The translations under genes were made by a program, and so were the position numbers. The notes below the pieces were generated by a model. That model ran no database searches. It was not told the origin of the DNA and worked only from the letters and a program-made list of their open reading frames with translations. From Chitinophagales bacterium 33-2 (GTDB lineage: Bacteria > Bacteroidota > Bacteroidia > Chitinophagales > Chitinophagaceae), in contig MWYV01000031.1 in NCBI GenBank assembly GCA_002050435.1, positions 34,513 to 98,512 on the forward strand: a DNA stretch of 64,000 nucleotides. The letters run 5' to 3'. This document shows, piece by piece, positions 33,297 through 42,348 of this stretch (position 1 is the stretch's first letter; each line of letters begins with the position of its first letter).

Positions 33297-34973
33297 ATGG
33301 CCTGGAGCCAGTCACACTTCCTCCAATCTATTGGTTGGGCCACAATCAACAGCCTTTGGCAGATGGCCATTTTGTGGTGTTTATATATAGGTGTCAATCA
33401 TTTTTTTAAACTGTCCTCTTCAAGAAAATACCAGTTAGCCGTTGGAATGTTATTTAGTGGATTTTCCTGGGCACTGCTGTATTTCTTTTTATATTTTATT
33501 AACCCTCATCCGGTTTCCAGCGGTTTAATAAATGCTGGTTTGCCTGGTTCACCAGATTTCATTACCAATGTACTATTTGCAGCAGCCCTCACTTACCTTG
33601 GTTTGCTGATCATTCCGGGTTACCGCCTTTTTAAAAACTGGCAGTTTGTAAAACAGATCCAGAATACCGGCATCCATAAAGCAGCACTGCAATACAGGCT
33701 GTTTATCCAGAAAACTTCCTTCAGCCTGGGCATAGGTAAAAAAGTGGTGCTGTATGTTTCTGACCTGATCACCTCTCCTGTTACGATTGGCTTTTTAAAA
33801 CCTGTGATCCTTTTGCCCGTTGCCGTGCTGAATAACCTGTCGGTACAGCAGGTGGAAGCCATTCTTTTACATGAACTCTCTCACATAAAAAGGTACGATT
33901 ACCTCGTAAACCTTATAACCAGTATGATTGGAACCATGCTGTATTTCAATCCTTTTGTAAAACTGTTTACCAATGTGATTGATGAAGAAAGGGAAAATTG
34001 CTGCGATGAACTGGTGCTGCAGTTTGATTATGATACAGCCAGTTATGCCTCCGCATTACTGACCCTCGAGCAGTTGTCATCCAGCCAGCAGGGACTGACG
34101 ATGGCAGCCACAGGGAAAAATCCTTTATTAAAAAGAATCGAAAAAATGGCAGGTATGGAAAATAAAAATCACCTCAGTTTCAGGCAGCTGGCCGGATTGT
34201 TAACCGCATTGCTGTTTATCCTTGCCTTTAACAGCCTTTTGATCGTAAAATCAGTACAGAAAGAAGACCAAAGTATTGCCCTGAAATCCATGGCCAATCC
34301 TTTTCTTTTTATGCCTGGGGATGAGGATCAAGACCTTCCTGCAGAACAAAAATTACCCGTATATTCTCATCCCACTACGAATATCGCATCGGCATTCAGA
34401 GGGCAGCCCGGCATGCAGTTCTTCCCGGAACAAACCGAATTCTATTCATTTGCCCCGGCTGTAGTTGATGAAAATTATATGCAGGCAGGAGCTGATGAAG
34501 TGGAATCTTCGCTTTCTATTGAACAAAAAGAGCAGGTCAGAACTACGGTAAAAGCGACCAAAAAAGTGATGAAAGACCTTCAATGGAAAGAAATTGAAAA
34601 CCAGATCGCGGAAGTGATGACCCCACAGGAAAAAGCAATGGCAAAGAAAGAATACAACGTGGAAGTGGAAAAGATCAACTGGAACCATGTAGAGGCGAAC
34701 CTGAAAGCACAGTATGAAAACCTTGACTGGCAGCGGATCAATTATCAACTTTCCCAGGCTTTGACTACCATTCAGCTGGATAGCATTCAAAATTCTTTTG
34801 TCAATATCCTGAACCAGTTGGAAGCCACTGAAAAAGAAATGATGAGGTCCAGGCACAACGCATCGCCTATTCCGGATGCTTCAGTTTCTGAAGTAAAGCG
34901 CATGAAAGAAGAAGTAATGGAAAGGCTGGACAAGATCAAAACTGCACGCAACAGGAAGATCATCAGACTTTAA
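33297..34973 (+). CDS. BlaR1-like M56 metallopeptidase with helical repeat C-terminus
   Basis: The 558-residue protein has about four membrane helices and the M56 zinc site HELSH at 192-196, followed by KRYDYLVN and the downstream Glu-rich EERENCCDE. A fourth helix near 300-318 leads to an extracytoplasmic C-terminal region. The beta-lactam-binding sensor of classical BlaR1 is absent. Instead there is a charged helical region with 16-residue periodic repeats beginning at Trp430, Lys446, Trp462, Trp478 and Leu494. The signal sensed is therefore not evidently a beta-lactam. The gene is coupled to the BlaI-like repressor and ends at a terminator. Confidence 0.85.
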   Translation: MAWSQSHFLQSIGWATINSLWQMAILWCLYIGVNHFFKLSSSRKYQLAVGMLFSGFSWALLYFFLYFINPHPVSSGLINAGLPGSPDFITNVLFAAALTYLGLLIIPGYRLFKNWQFVKQIQNTGIHKAALQYRLFIQKTSFSLGIGKKVVLYVSDLITSPVTIGFLKPVILLPVAVLNNLSVQQVEAILLHELSHIKRYDYLVNLITSMIGTMLYFNPFVKLFTNVIDEERENCCDELVLQFDYDTASYASALLTLEQLSSSQQGLTMAATGKNPLLKRIEKMAGMENKNHLSFRQLAGLLTALLFILAFNSLLIVKSVQKEDQSIALKSMANPFLFMPGDEDQDLPAEQKLPVYSHPTTNIASAFRGQPGMQFFPEQTEFYSFAPAVVDENYMQAGADEVESSLSIEQKEQVRTTVKATKKVMKDLQWKEIENQIAEVMTPQEKAMAKKEYNVEVEKINWNHVEANLKAQYENLDWQRINYQLSQALTTIQLDSIQNSFVNILNQLEATEKEMMRSRHNASPIPDASVSEVKRMKEEVMERLDKIKTARNRKIIRL

Positions 34974-34993
34974 ACATCTTTAAAATATATATC

Positions 34994-35015
34994 AACCGGC
35001 ATTGCCGGTTTTTTT
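34994..35015 (+). terminator. intrinsic terminator of the blaI-blaR-like pair
   Basis: AACCGGC (34994-35000) pairs with GCCGGTT (35004-35010) around an ATT loop, followed by TTTTT and G. It lies 21 nt after the M56 peptidase stop. Confidence 0.8.
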
Positions 35016-35117
35016 GTACCCTGCACTTTGCATCATTACTATTAAAACTGTTATTAATCAACGAGCCATTTCAGCAGATAGAACCATTTCCTTAAATTTG
35101 TGACTAAACTTTACTAT

Positions 35118-35270
35118 ATGTCATTACCTACAAATAATAAAAAGGCATCAGGACTAACCAGCAAAACCCAGCAAAGCCAGGGCAAAGGTTCTAAATTCAT
35201 AAAATCAGGATCCAAACCTGCCGGCGCTGTGAAAAAAGTCAGATCCACTGGTGCTAACCGCGGAAGTTAA
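35118..35270 (+). CDS. small basic protein of 50 residues, unknown function
   Basis: An ATG at 35118 opens a 51-codon frame ending at TAA 35268-35270. The product is rich in Lys, Ser and Gly (14 or more of these in the last 30 residues), has no hydrophobic segment, and looks disordered and nucleic-acid-friendly. A perfect TTCG-capped terminator starts 3 nt after the stop, and another gene's terminator lies about 100 nt upstream. The frame therefore sits in its own transcription unit. No family was recognised. Confidence 0.6.
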   Translation: MSLPTNNKKASGLTSKTQQSQGKGSKFIKSGSKPAGAVKKVRSTGANRGS

Positions 35271-35273
35271 TGC

Positions 35274-35295
35274 AAGGCCTTCGGGCCTTTTTTTT
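35274..35295 (+). terminator. strong intrinsic terminator with TTCG tetraloop
   Basis: AAGGCC (35274-35279), loop TTCG, GGCCTT (35284-35289), then a T-run. It ends the small basic protein gene. The rest of the gap to 35458 contains nothing that I can support. Confidence 0.88.
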
Positions 35296-35458
35296 CTGCC
35301 CTTTTTGATCCTTAGTGACTCCAGTCATCAACTTGCTTTTTTAATAATAGCCTCAGATGCGCGTCCTCCGCTGAGTGCTGCCCAGGCATCAAATTATAAA
35401 GCATCCAGGATCGCAATCATCCAAACTTTCAGGGAAAAAGAAGATCATTAAACTTTAT

Positions 35459-36475
35459 TTACCATACATTTCTTGGACAGGTATCGCCATACCGGTTCCC
35501 TATCAGGAATCCGATTATGATTTCATGTGTTCCCCGGCTGGTCGTATTTAGCGCCGTCCTGGTGAAATCATAAGCATAGCCAACATTGAAACTGTTGTGG
35601 ATGTTAAGGCCCAGCATTCCTGCATATCCATCCTGGTAACGGTAACTACCACCTATCCACAACAGGTCCTGGTATTGCAATTTTAAATTCAGGTCAAATT
35701 GAGGGCTTGAAGGAGAATTAGAAATGTATTTCAACATCACTGAAGGAATGGCATTAATATCTTCATTCAGCAGGAACCGGTAACCTGCAGTTCCAAAAAG
35801 ATGCGGAACCAGCTTTATTCCCAGGCTGTCATCAGTGAAAGCTACTTTCTGTGGTATCACCTGTTGGGCACTCAAGCCAGCAAAAAAGCGGGAGCCATAC
35901 ACCCATATGCCTGCAGACAGGTCGGGTCGTGTTTTAAAAATAGCTGCATTTACATTTCCCAGTGCAGGGTCGGCAGGATTTGCCGGGGTGGCCTTGGAAC
36001 GGTCATACCCTATGCGGCTGAAACCTCCAGCGAAACCCAGTGCTACATTTGTGCGCGCAGAAATTCCCAGGTGATAAGCATAGGAAAGATTTGCTGAGAA
36101 GCGGCTGAATAAACCTGTGCGGTCATTCAGTACCACCAATCCCACACCATGATGCGGTGCCGAAGCAGTATAATTTTCCCAGTAACTGGTTCCTCTTGGA
36201 TTTTCTCCTGGTATTCCAAAAGAAGTGGCCGTGGTCTTATAATCTTTTTTTCCCAGAGGCATATGAAAAGAAAGATAGGCAGTTTTGGGAGCTCCGTCGA
36301 GCCCTACCCACTGGTCTCTGCCACTGATCCTTAGATCAGCATAATTCTCTATTCCTGAAAGTGCAGGATTTAAAATATAATTATTGAGAATGTACTGTGT
36401 GTAATGGGGCCTTTGCTGGGCAACTGCAGCGGAATAGATGGTCAGAAAGAAAAGTATAATCAGAAGATTTTTCAT
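35459..36475 (-). CDS. PorP/SprF family type IX secretion system membrane protein
   Basis: The 338-residue protein has a signal peptide (MKNLLIILFFLTIYSAAVAQ) and the family's opening QQRPHYTQYILNNYILNPALSG (about 20-41). An outer-membrane beta-barrel with alternating aromatic strands and GLSAQQV (about 195) follows. PorP/SprF proteins attach type B substrates to the cell surface and are commonly encoded next to their cognate cargo. Here the start overlaps the stop of the PKD protein gene by one base (TAATG), so the two are coupled. This makes it the likely dedicated partner of that protein. Confidence 0.9.
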   Translation of the reverse strand: MKNLLIILFFLTIYSAAVAQQRPHYTQYILNNYILNPALSGIENYADLRISGRDQWVGLDGAPKTAYLSFHMPLGKKDYKTTATSFGIPGENPRGTSYWENYTASAPHHGVGLVVLNDRTGLFSRFSANLSYAYHLGISARTNVALGFAGGFSRIGYDRSKATPANPADPALGNVNAAIFKTRPDLSAGIWVYGSRFFAGLSAQQVIPQKVAFTDDSLGIKLVPHLFGTAGYRFLLNEDINAIPSVMLKYISNSPSSPQFDLNLKLQYQDLLWIGGSYRYQDGYAGMLGLNIHNSFNVGYAYDFTRTALNTTSRGTHEIIIGFLIGNRYGDTCPRNVW

Positions 36476-39400
36476 TAGCGAACTATATCTACAAAACCAG
36501 ACATTTGTTTACGTCCGTTCTTGGGATTAATAATATAATAATAGGTGCCGGCCGGCAAGGGACTACCTTTAAAGTTGCCATCCCATGGAGTATTGTATCC
36601 AACAGAATGGAAAACTTTCTGGCCATACCTGTTAAACACTTCTATGATAGCGCCAGGGTAAGATTCCAGGTATTGAATCTGCCAGGTATCATTGATACCA
36701 TCCTTGTTTGGTGTGAATACATTGGGAATAGTAGGTGCCTTCAGTACTTTCACAAAAACAGCATCGGATGCAGAACAACCGTCCTGAGAGGTTACAACAA
36801 GTGTATACGTAATATCATCAATGGGCGTGGTGACTGGACTGGCCTCTGCAGGATCATTGAGATAGGCAGATGGGCTCCAGAGGTAAATAAGATTATTTCC
36901 TGAAGCGGTAGATTCAAGTACCGCATTACCTCCTTCAAGTACAAACCTGTCTGGTCCGGCATTTACTAATGGTACAGGAAAAACGGTTATGTCCTGTTCT
37001 TTGAAATTGCTGCATCCGTTCGTACCTGTAAAGGTATACCTGATCGTTTGAATACCTACACCTGCAACAGAAGGATTAAAAGTTGCACCGGAAGAGATAC
37101 CCGGTCCACTATAGAGACCAGTACCTGGAATATTGGTGGCACCGGCCTGGGTAAACTGAAATGGTAAACGGTCGGCACATACTGGCTGGAAGGTATTAAA
37201 AACTACATCAGGTGTAGCCTTCATGGTGATGACGCTGCTGGACTCATTAAAGCAGCTGTCACCTGAATAAGCCACCATGCGAATCGTATAATTTTTAGTG
37301 GCTGGTGTAAAAAATTCAGGGTAGGTGTTGGAATAAACTGCTCCAGGGACAGGAAGGGGGATCGTTACCACGTTTCCGGGTGCATTTAAAAAATCCCATT
37401 GAATGGTAAGCCTGGAAATTATTCCTACATCTACTGTTGAATTATTTGTAATGTTCACCACCCTGTTACTGCATTGCTGGTCGCCCCCGTTAATATTGAA
37501 TGCGGATATGGGTTGGGTTCCGTTTACAAAAAAACCTTTGGTCACTGAAGCAACGCATCCCTGTGCAGAAGTAACAGTTAGTGTAATAGTATAAGGACCC
37601 ACTACAGTATACTTATGCTTTGGGTCTTTTAATGTAGAAGTATTGGGATTAGACGGAGTTGCGTTTGGATCGCCGAAATTCCACAGGTAGGTAAACTGGG
37701 AGGATGTACCATTTGCTATTGAACTTGTATCAATGAACTGTGAAAAAGGATCGTCCAGGCAATTATCCGGCAGGATAAACCCAGGCACAGGCAGAGGATG
37801 AATGAGGATATTCTCTGTCATTACCTGGCTGATACATCCTTTGTCTGTTTCCACAAAAAGACTCACTGGATATGTACCTGACAAAGGAAAAACATAAGTG
37901 AACGGAGCACTGCTGTTCCTTATTACAGGTGCTGAACCATCACCCATATTCCAGGTCCATTTTGTAATGGTGCCTGCATTTGCAGAAGAATTATCCGTAA
38001 AAATAATGTTCCCGCCTGCACATTGCGGGGCTGAAAAATTAAATGCGGCTGTGGGAAGAGGATTTATGATAATGGTGCGCGTGGTGACCTGCGACACACA
38101 GCCAATGGCTGATGTAACTGACAATGAAACAGTATAAGTTCCCGCTAATGAATAAGTATGAACCGGGTTTTTTTCTGTAGCCGTTTGTCCATTTCCAAAA
38201 TCCCATAACCACTGAGTTACCGAACTGGCCGGTGCGTTGCTTTGGTCTGTAAAACTGGCGGCATTACCCAGGCATACTTCACCTGGAGCGGTGAACTGTG
38301 CCACCGGCTGAGCATAAATAGTATTTACTGACTTTGTGATACTATCGGTACAACCTGCAGGTGAAGTAACCACCAGTTTCACCGGGTAGGGTCCAAGGGC
38401 AGTATAAATAGCTACAGGATCCTTTGCCTGAGAAAAAGTATTGTTCCCGAAATCCCAGCTGTAATTCAGCTGAGAAGCATCTCCGCCTGCAATGGTAGAA
38501 TTGTTAGTAAAAGAAAGTGTACCTGAAGGCAAACAGGCATTCCCAAAATTAAAATCAGGAACAGGCACAGGATTGATGGTTATGCTTTTAGAAACTAAGT
38601 TACTCTGGCATCCAGATGCCACTTCCACTTTTAAGGTAATGGTAAACGTACCCGTTGATGTATAAGTTTTTGTTTGAGGGAGATTGGAGGTGGCGACAAC
38701 CTGCGGGGAGCCATCGCCAAAGTTCCAGTACCATTTAGTGATCACAGAACTGGCCACAGTGGAAGAATCAGTTATGGTGATGATTTTATTAACGCATGAA
38801 GGTGCAGATATACCAAAATTAGCCAGAGGCCGGGGAGCAAGGATTACCGTTTTACTGATCGTATCAGAAAGGCAGCCGATATCTGTAATTACAGAATATT
38901 TTACATTATAGGTTCCCGGGGCTGAATATAAATGAACGGGGTTCTTCGAATTGATGGAGTTATTGTCACCAAAATTATAATTCCATTCTATGGAATTTCT
39001 TCCATTAGTATTGGAGGTATCGGTAAAATAAACACTATCGGTGACACAACCCGTAGATGAGAAATTAAAGTTCGCCGTAGGAGGTTCATATACCTGCAGT
39101 TCATAATTGATCTCCTGTTCACCGCTGCATCCGTCGGAAGTTGGGTTCTGGGCCAGTACCTTGATTGGAAAAGTTCCAACAGTAGGGATAGTATAGGGAG
39201 CCGGAATTTTATACCGGTATAATTGCTTACCGCTTACAACCCAGGTGGAGTCAAAAATCGGGTTATTGACGATAACATTAGGAAATAACCCATTGAATAC
39301 CCATTGGATCTGCGAAGGCTGGTAAGGAAAGACCATGGAAAAGTAAAAAGGAGCATTCCTGCAGGTGGCCGGAAAGGGAACCGTGGCATACTGGTTTTGA

Positions 39401-40806
39401 ATAGATACAAACTGGTACAGGTCCTTCACGTTGGCCCCGGCAGAGTATCCATAACTTTCTGCATTGGCATACCCATAGGCAAGTGCATTAAATCCTGAAT
39501 CAGATTCGATACGGTGGTTTCCCTGTGTTACATTGGCCAGGTATAAATAAGAATATGCGGGCTCGGAAGCATGTGGGATCCAGTTGGTGACCGGAACGGC
39601 TGCCCCATCAAATTTAAATGATGAAATTCCAGTGCCGCCATTCTTCATGATCACATGAATATGATGCTGATGGGGCCACTGTGCGGTTGATACAGCGAAT
39701 AGATTTGAATTGACCAGCGTCACCTTGTCAATATTTTGCTCTACCGGGTTGAGAACGATCATATCGGGATCATTAGGCTGCCCTATGTTTCCATCACAGT
39801 TCTGCGTGGTAAAATATTGAACCACGCTGATGGGCTGGTCCGACTCTATAAGATTGGGGATGTTATTGAAGAAAGTGTAAAAAACATCGTTTACAAAGGA
39901 AGTGGCTGGTATTAATATCCCATTGACAGATACCGAAGCAGCAGGATCATTTTTTATGACACGGTAATAATTAAAGGGATTGTTTCTACTGGGGACGGTA
40001 AGATATTTCTTTCCCCAGGTGCCTGTAGGGTATAACTGCTGGTAAAGGTTATCTGAACTACCATTGTTGCAGTTGGTGGCAGGTATCCTGATCTTACCGC
40101 TGCCACTGAAAACTGCAATCCTTTTGCAACCTCCGGTAGAACTGGATATTGACCGGATCCTGGAACCCGTTAAATCAACCCCTGCCAGATTATTTCCGGG
40201 AGTCAGTGCCCCCAGCACCTGGTAGATCTGGCCCTTATTCAGACTCACCGTATAGGTCTGACCCGCCAACCAGCCATTTTTTGTGGTGCCTGCGGGTGTG
40301 ATCTCCACCGTGGTATTATCCTCCACAGCAACAATGGTGAAATAGGAGTTGGAATTATTTTCATTGGAAAGTTGGGTAAAGTTGGCTGATAAGTATTCCC
40401 TTCCCAGCACATTCACCGGTAAACATAGTGTTGCACCGCTGGCTGCACTTCTTGTTATATATGAATAAACCACAATTGGCGCTGCGCTGGTGACCCTGAT
40501 CGCCCGGTCTGTGAACAATCCTTCATTATTTATAAAATAGTTTGTGGGAATATTGAGATTCACTACCTGGTTAGCCAATATGTTGCCCGTGGCCACCGTG
40601 GTCACACCAAAGATCTCCACTGTATAAGTTGTATTAACATCAGACGTGAGGTAAAGTGTCATGGTAGGTGCATTATTAGCACCCCCCGACATACCAACGT
40701 GGTATGAATAGGCCAGCCAGAATTCCTTCCCTTTATTAGAAAAATCCTGCGCAAAAGAATTATAGGCAGAGAAAGCCAGTAAAACCAGCAATAGTTTGAA
40801 TCTCAT
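36475..40806 (-). CDS. giant PKD-repeat surface protein with type B type IX sorting domain
   Basis: The 1443-residue exported protein starts with a signal peptide ending near NSFAQ (20). An N-terminal region (about 25-400) resembles the IgGFc-binding domain found in adhesins. From about 570 there are roughly seven PKD-type beta domains, each with a WxFGDG-like core (for example WNFGDGSP, WDFGNGQT, WNMGDGSA). The C-terminus (about 1355-1443) contains IPNVFTPNKDGINDTW and WDGNFKG, the hallmark of the gliding-motility type C-terminal sorting domain. It should be secreted by the type IX system and held at the surface by the PorP/SprF partner downstream. Adhesion is the likely role, by inference. 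Confidence 0.92.
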   Translation of the reverse strand: MRFKLLLVLLAFSAYNSFAQDFSNKGKEFWLAYSYHVGMSGGANNAPTMTLYLTSDVNTTYTVEIFGVTTVATGNILANQVVNLNIPTNYFINNEGLFTDRAIRVTSAAPIVVYSYITRSAASGATLCLPVNVLGREYLSANFTQLSNENNSNSYFTIVAVEDNTTVEITPAGTTKNGWLAGQTYTVSLNKGQIYQVLGALTPGNNLAGVDLTGSRIRSISSSTGGCKRIAVFSGSGKIRIPATNCNNGSSDNLYQQLYPTGTWGKKYLTVPSRNNPFNYYRVIKNDPAASVSVNGILIPATSFVNDVFYTFFNNIPNLIESDQPISVVQYFTTQNCDGNIGQPNDPDMIVLNPVEQNIDKVTLVNSNLFAVSTAQWPHQHHIHVIMKNGGTGISSFKFDGAAVPVTNWIPHASEPAYSYLYLANVTQGNHRIESDSGFNALAYGYANAESYGYSAGANVKDLYQFVSIQNQYATVPFPATCRNAPFYFSMVFPYQPSQIQWVFNGLFPNVIVNNPIFDSTWVVSGKQLYRYKIPAPYTIPTVGTFPIKVLAQNPTSDGCSGEQEINYELQVYEPPTANFNFSSTGCVTDSVYFTDTSNTNGRNSIEWNYNFGDNNSINSKNPVHLYSAPGTYNVKYSVITDIGCLSDTISKTVILAPRPLANFGISAPSCVNKIITITDSSTVASSVITKWYWNFGDGSPQVVATSNLPQTKTYTSTGTFTITLKVEVASGCQSNLVSKSITINPVPVPDFNFGNACLPSGTLSFTNNSTIAGGDASQLNYSWDFGNNTFSQAKDPVAIYTALGPYPVKLVVTSPAGCTDSITKSVNTIYAQPVAQFTAPGEVCLGNAASFTDQSNAPASSVTQWLWDFGNGQTATEKNPVHTYSLAGTYTVSLSVTSAIGCVSQVTTRTIIINPLPTAAFNFSAPQCAGGNIIFTDNSSANAGTITKWTWNMGDGSAPVIRNSSAPFTYVFPLSGTYPVSLFVETDKGCISQVMTENILIHPLPVPGFILPDNCLDDPFSQFIDTSSIANGTSSQFTYLWNFGDPNATPSNPNTSTLKDPKHKYTVVGPYTITLTVTSAQGCVASVTKGFFVNGTQPISAFNINGGDQQCSNRVVNITNNSTVDVGIISRLTIQWDFLNAPGNVVTIPLPVPGAVYSNTYPEFFTPATKNYTIRMVAYSGDSCFNESSSVITMKATPDVVFNTFQPVCADRLPFQFTQAGATNIPGTGLYSGPGISSGATFNPSVAGVGIQTIRYTFTGTNGCSNFKEQDITVFPVPLVNAGPDRFVLEGGNAVLESTASGNNLIYLWSPSAYLNDPAEASPVTTPIDDITYTLVVTSQDGCSASDAVFVKVLKAPTIPNVFTPNKDGINDTWQIQYLESYPGAIIEVFNRYGQKVFHSVGYNTPWDGNFKGSPLPAGTYYYIINPKNGRKQMSGFVDIVR

Positions 40807-41469
40807 CAGTTAGTCAAAAGCTGTTAATTTCTCAGGCAATTTACTGAATACCAGAATACCTTATTGTATTAATCGACCAACTGACCTTGGCAATACCATT
40901 TAGTTTAAACTCAATTGATCAAAAAATTAAAAAATGACAAACTGGCACTTACTAACGGATGACTCAATCTGTGCATTCCGATAGCAACCACCCTCCGGGC
41001 TTCTCAATAAAACTTTAGACGGGCTGCCAAAGAACCCGGTGCCATCCGTAGAGCCAAAACTTTTCTGTCAGGAGTTAGGGTAGGTGCTGATTATTACCAC
41101 CCCCAAAAATTCCCTTTTTTAAATATTAATGTATTCAAATTAAACAATACATTTTTTTAAAATTAACTTTTAATAGTAAACATGATACATAATAAATTCA
41201 TTTTCATTCTTTTAATTATTAATTATTCCCATTGTTGAATAATCTGTCAATCTCGTGTAAAATGCTTTTTTGGTGTTTCAATCATTAGATAAAAATTATT
41301 AATTAAACCATATAATCAACTTAAGGTCATTTAAAATTAAGGAATTATTAAACTAAAAAAATTGGTAAACTATTGGCAGTCATGCCTGCTATAAATTGCT
41401 AAATGAATTGGTTCTGTTATTAGCCTTTTCTATAAATAGATTATGCATGATATTTGCATGAAACATGGT
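40807..41469. other. long AT-rich intergenic region with an embedded GC-rich segment
   Basis: No gene is supported in this region of about 660 nt between the divergent PKD-protein and LEA14-like genes. Most of it is strongly AT-rich (especially 41110-41360). The contrasting GC-rich segment at 40980-41102 can fold as a leader of the PKD gene and is listed separately. Confidence 0.6.
40980..41102 (-). ncRNA. candidate structured 5' leader of the PKD surface protein gene
   Basis: Read on the minus strand, hairpin A (GGGTGGT with ACCTACCC, 41102-41078) is followed by a longer stem: GATGGC (41046-41041) then ACC pairs with GGT (40989-40987) and GCTATC (40985-40980) with one bulge. That stem encloses hairpin B (CGGGT...GCCCG, 41038-41020). 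One pair is a G-U that is a mismatch on the other strand, so the fold favours minus-strand RNA. It lies about 170 nt upstream of the gene. No known riboswitch class was recognised. Confidence 0.4.
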
Positions 41470-41934
41470 ATGCGAATGAATTTCATCTTCCCTTCCTTGC
41501 TGCTCCTAATGGGGCTCTTAAGCAGTTGTAAAGATGTCAAGGACCCGGAGTTCAGGCGCGTAGATAATTTTGGAATCAGGAAACTGAGAATCCAGGAAGC
41601 CACTATTGGCTTTGAAGTCACCTATTTCAACCCAAATAATTTTGGGGTGAATGTCAAAGAGGCAGCTGCGGATGTTTATATAGATTCGGTTTACCTGGGG
41701 AAATTTATCCAGGAACGGACAGTGGAGGTGAATAAAAATGCAGAATTCTCCATCCCTTTTTCGGGAACCATTGGTTTTCAAAAACTGCTTCAACTGAATT
41801 TACCGAACCTGTTGAATAAGGAAGTGTTGCTCAGGGCAGATGGTTCCGCCAGGGTAGGAAAAGGAGGAGTGTACATTACGCGGCCCATCCAATACCAGGG
41901 AAAACATAAGCTGGATGAGATCAATATCAGGTAA
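41470..41934 (+). CDS. LEA14-like lipoprotein
   Basis: The protein is about 154 residues from the ATG at 41470; alternatives are 41443, 41458 and 41476. A lipoprotein signal with lipobox LLSSC near residue 20 precedes a single WHy/LEA14-type beta-sandwich: VGFEVTYFNPNNFGVNVKEAAADVYIDSVYLGKF-like content, split here at about 45-80. The motif YFNPNNFGV is typical. The domain binds hydrophobic or stress-related ligands in other organisms, but the role in bacteria is unclear. It is divergent from the PKD protein gene and converges on the metal-binding domain gene. Confidence 0.78.
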   Translation: MRMNFIFPSLLLLMGLLSSCKDVKDPEFRRVDNFGIRKLRIQEATIGFEVTYFNPNNFGVNVKEAAADVYIDSVYLGKFIQERTVEVNKNAEFSIPFSGTIGFQKLLQLNLPNLLNKEVLLRADGSARVGKGGVYITRPIQYQGKHKLDEINIR

Positions 41935-41935
41935 G

Positions 41936-41963
41936 AAAAAGCCCCGTAATCGGGGCAAAAAAA
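41936..41963 (-). terminator. intrinsic terminator of the HMA-domain gene
   Basis: On the minus strand GCCCCG-ATTA-CGGGGC (41956-41941) is followed by TTTTT (41940-41936). On the plus strand it is followed by A, so it serves the minus-strand gene. Confidence 0.8.
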
Positions 41964-41966
41964 GAT

Positions 41967-42329
41967 TTATTCTTTGGGTTTTACACCCCTGTCTTCCGGT
42001 TTTTTACAACACTTGGGGAGCATTTTATAGGAATCAGGCGTGGCTTCAATCCCATTGGCATCATAACCAATATTGGCGATCGCTGTTTTAATAAATTCCT
42101 CGTTAATTCGGTCGGTAAGGAATTTTACCGTGGTTTCTTTCCTCTTGTAGTTCACATTCACCGTCATAATTCCATTATAACGCTTCAAAATACCTTCAAT
42201 CTTATCCTTACACATGACACATTGTACGGTAGGTGTGCTGATCTTGACTGTCTGCACTGGTTTGGTTTGACCAGAAGCAGAAATATTGATTACCAATCCG
42301 GCAAAAGCAAGTAAAATCAATCGGTGCAT
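41967..42329 (-). CDS. exported heavy-metal-associated (HMA) domain protein
   Basis: The 120-residue protein has a signal peptide (MHRLILLAFAGLVINISASG) and one HMA fold with the metal-binding pair in CVMCKDKIEGIL (Cys37 and Cys40 approximately), then GIMTVNVNYKRKETTVKF. A C-terminal KCCKKP adds two more Cys. HMA domains bind Cu+, Zn2+ or related ions; a periplasmic metal carrier is likely. No metal ATPase is adjacent. It lies 19 nt downstream of pyrE and ends at a clear terminator, so it may be on the pyrE transcript. Confidence 0.85.
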   Translation of the reverse strand: MHRLILLAFAGLVINISASGQTKPVQTVKISTPTVQCVMCKDKIEGILKRYNGIMTVNVNYKRKETTVKFLTDRINEEFIKTAIANIGYDANGIEATPDSYKMLPKCCKKPEDRGVKPKE

Positions 42330-42348
42330 AGTTGATGTTTTTACGAAT

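Noticed and set aside
35251..35451. 66-residue plus-strand frame after the small basic gene
   Set aside because: It overlaps the small gene's 3' end and the strong terminator, so it would be untranscribed from that promoter; no start signal of its own.
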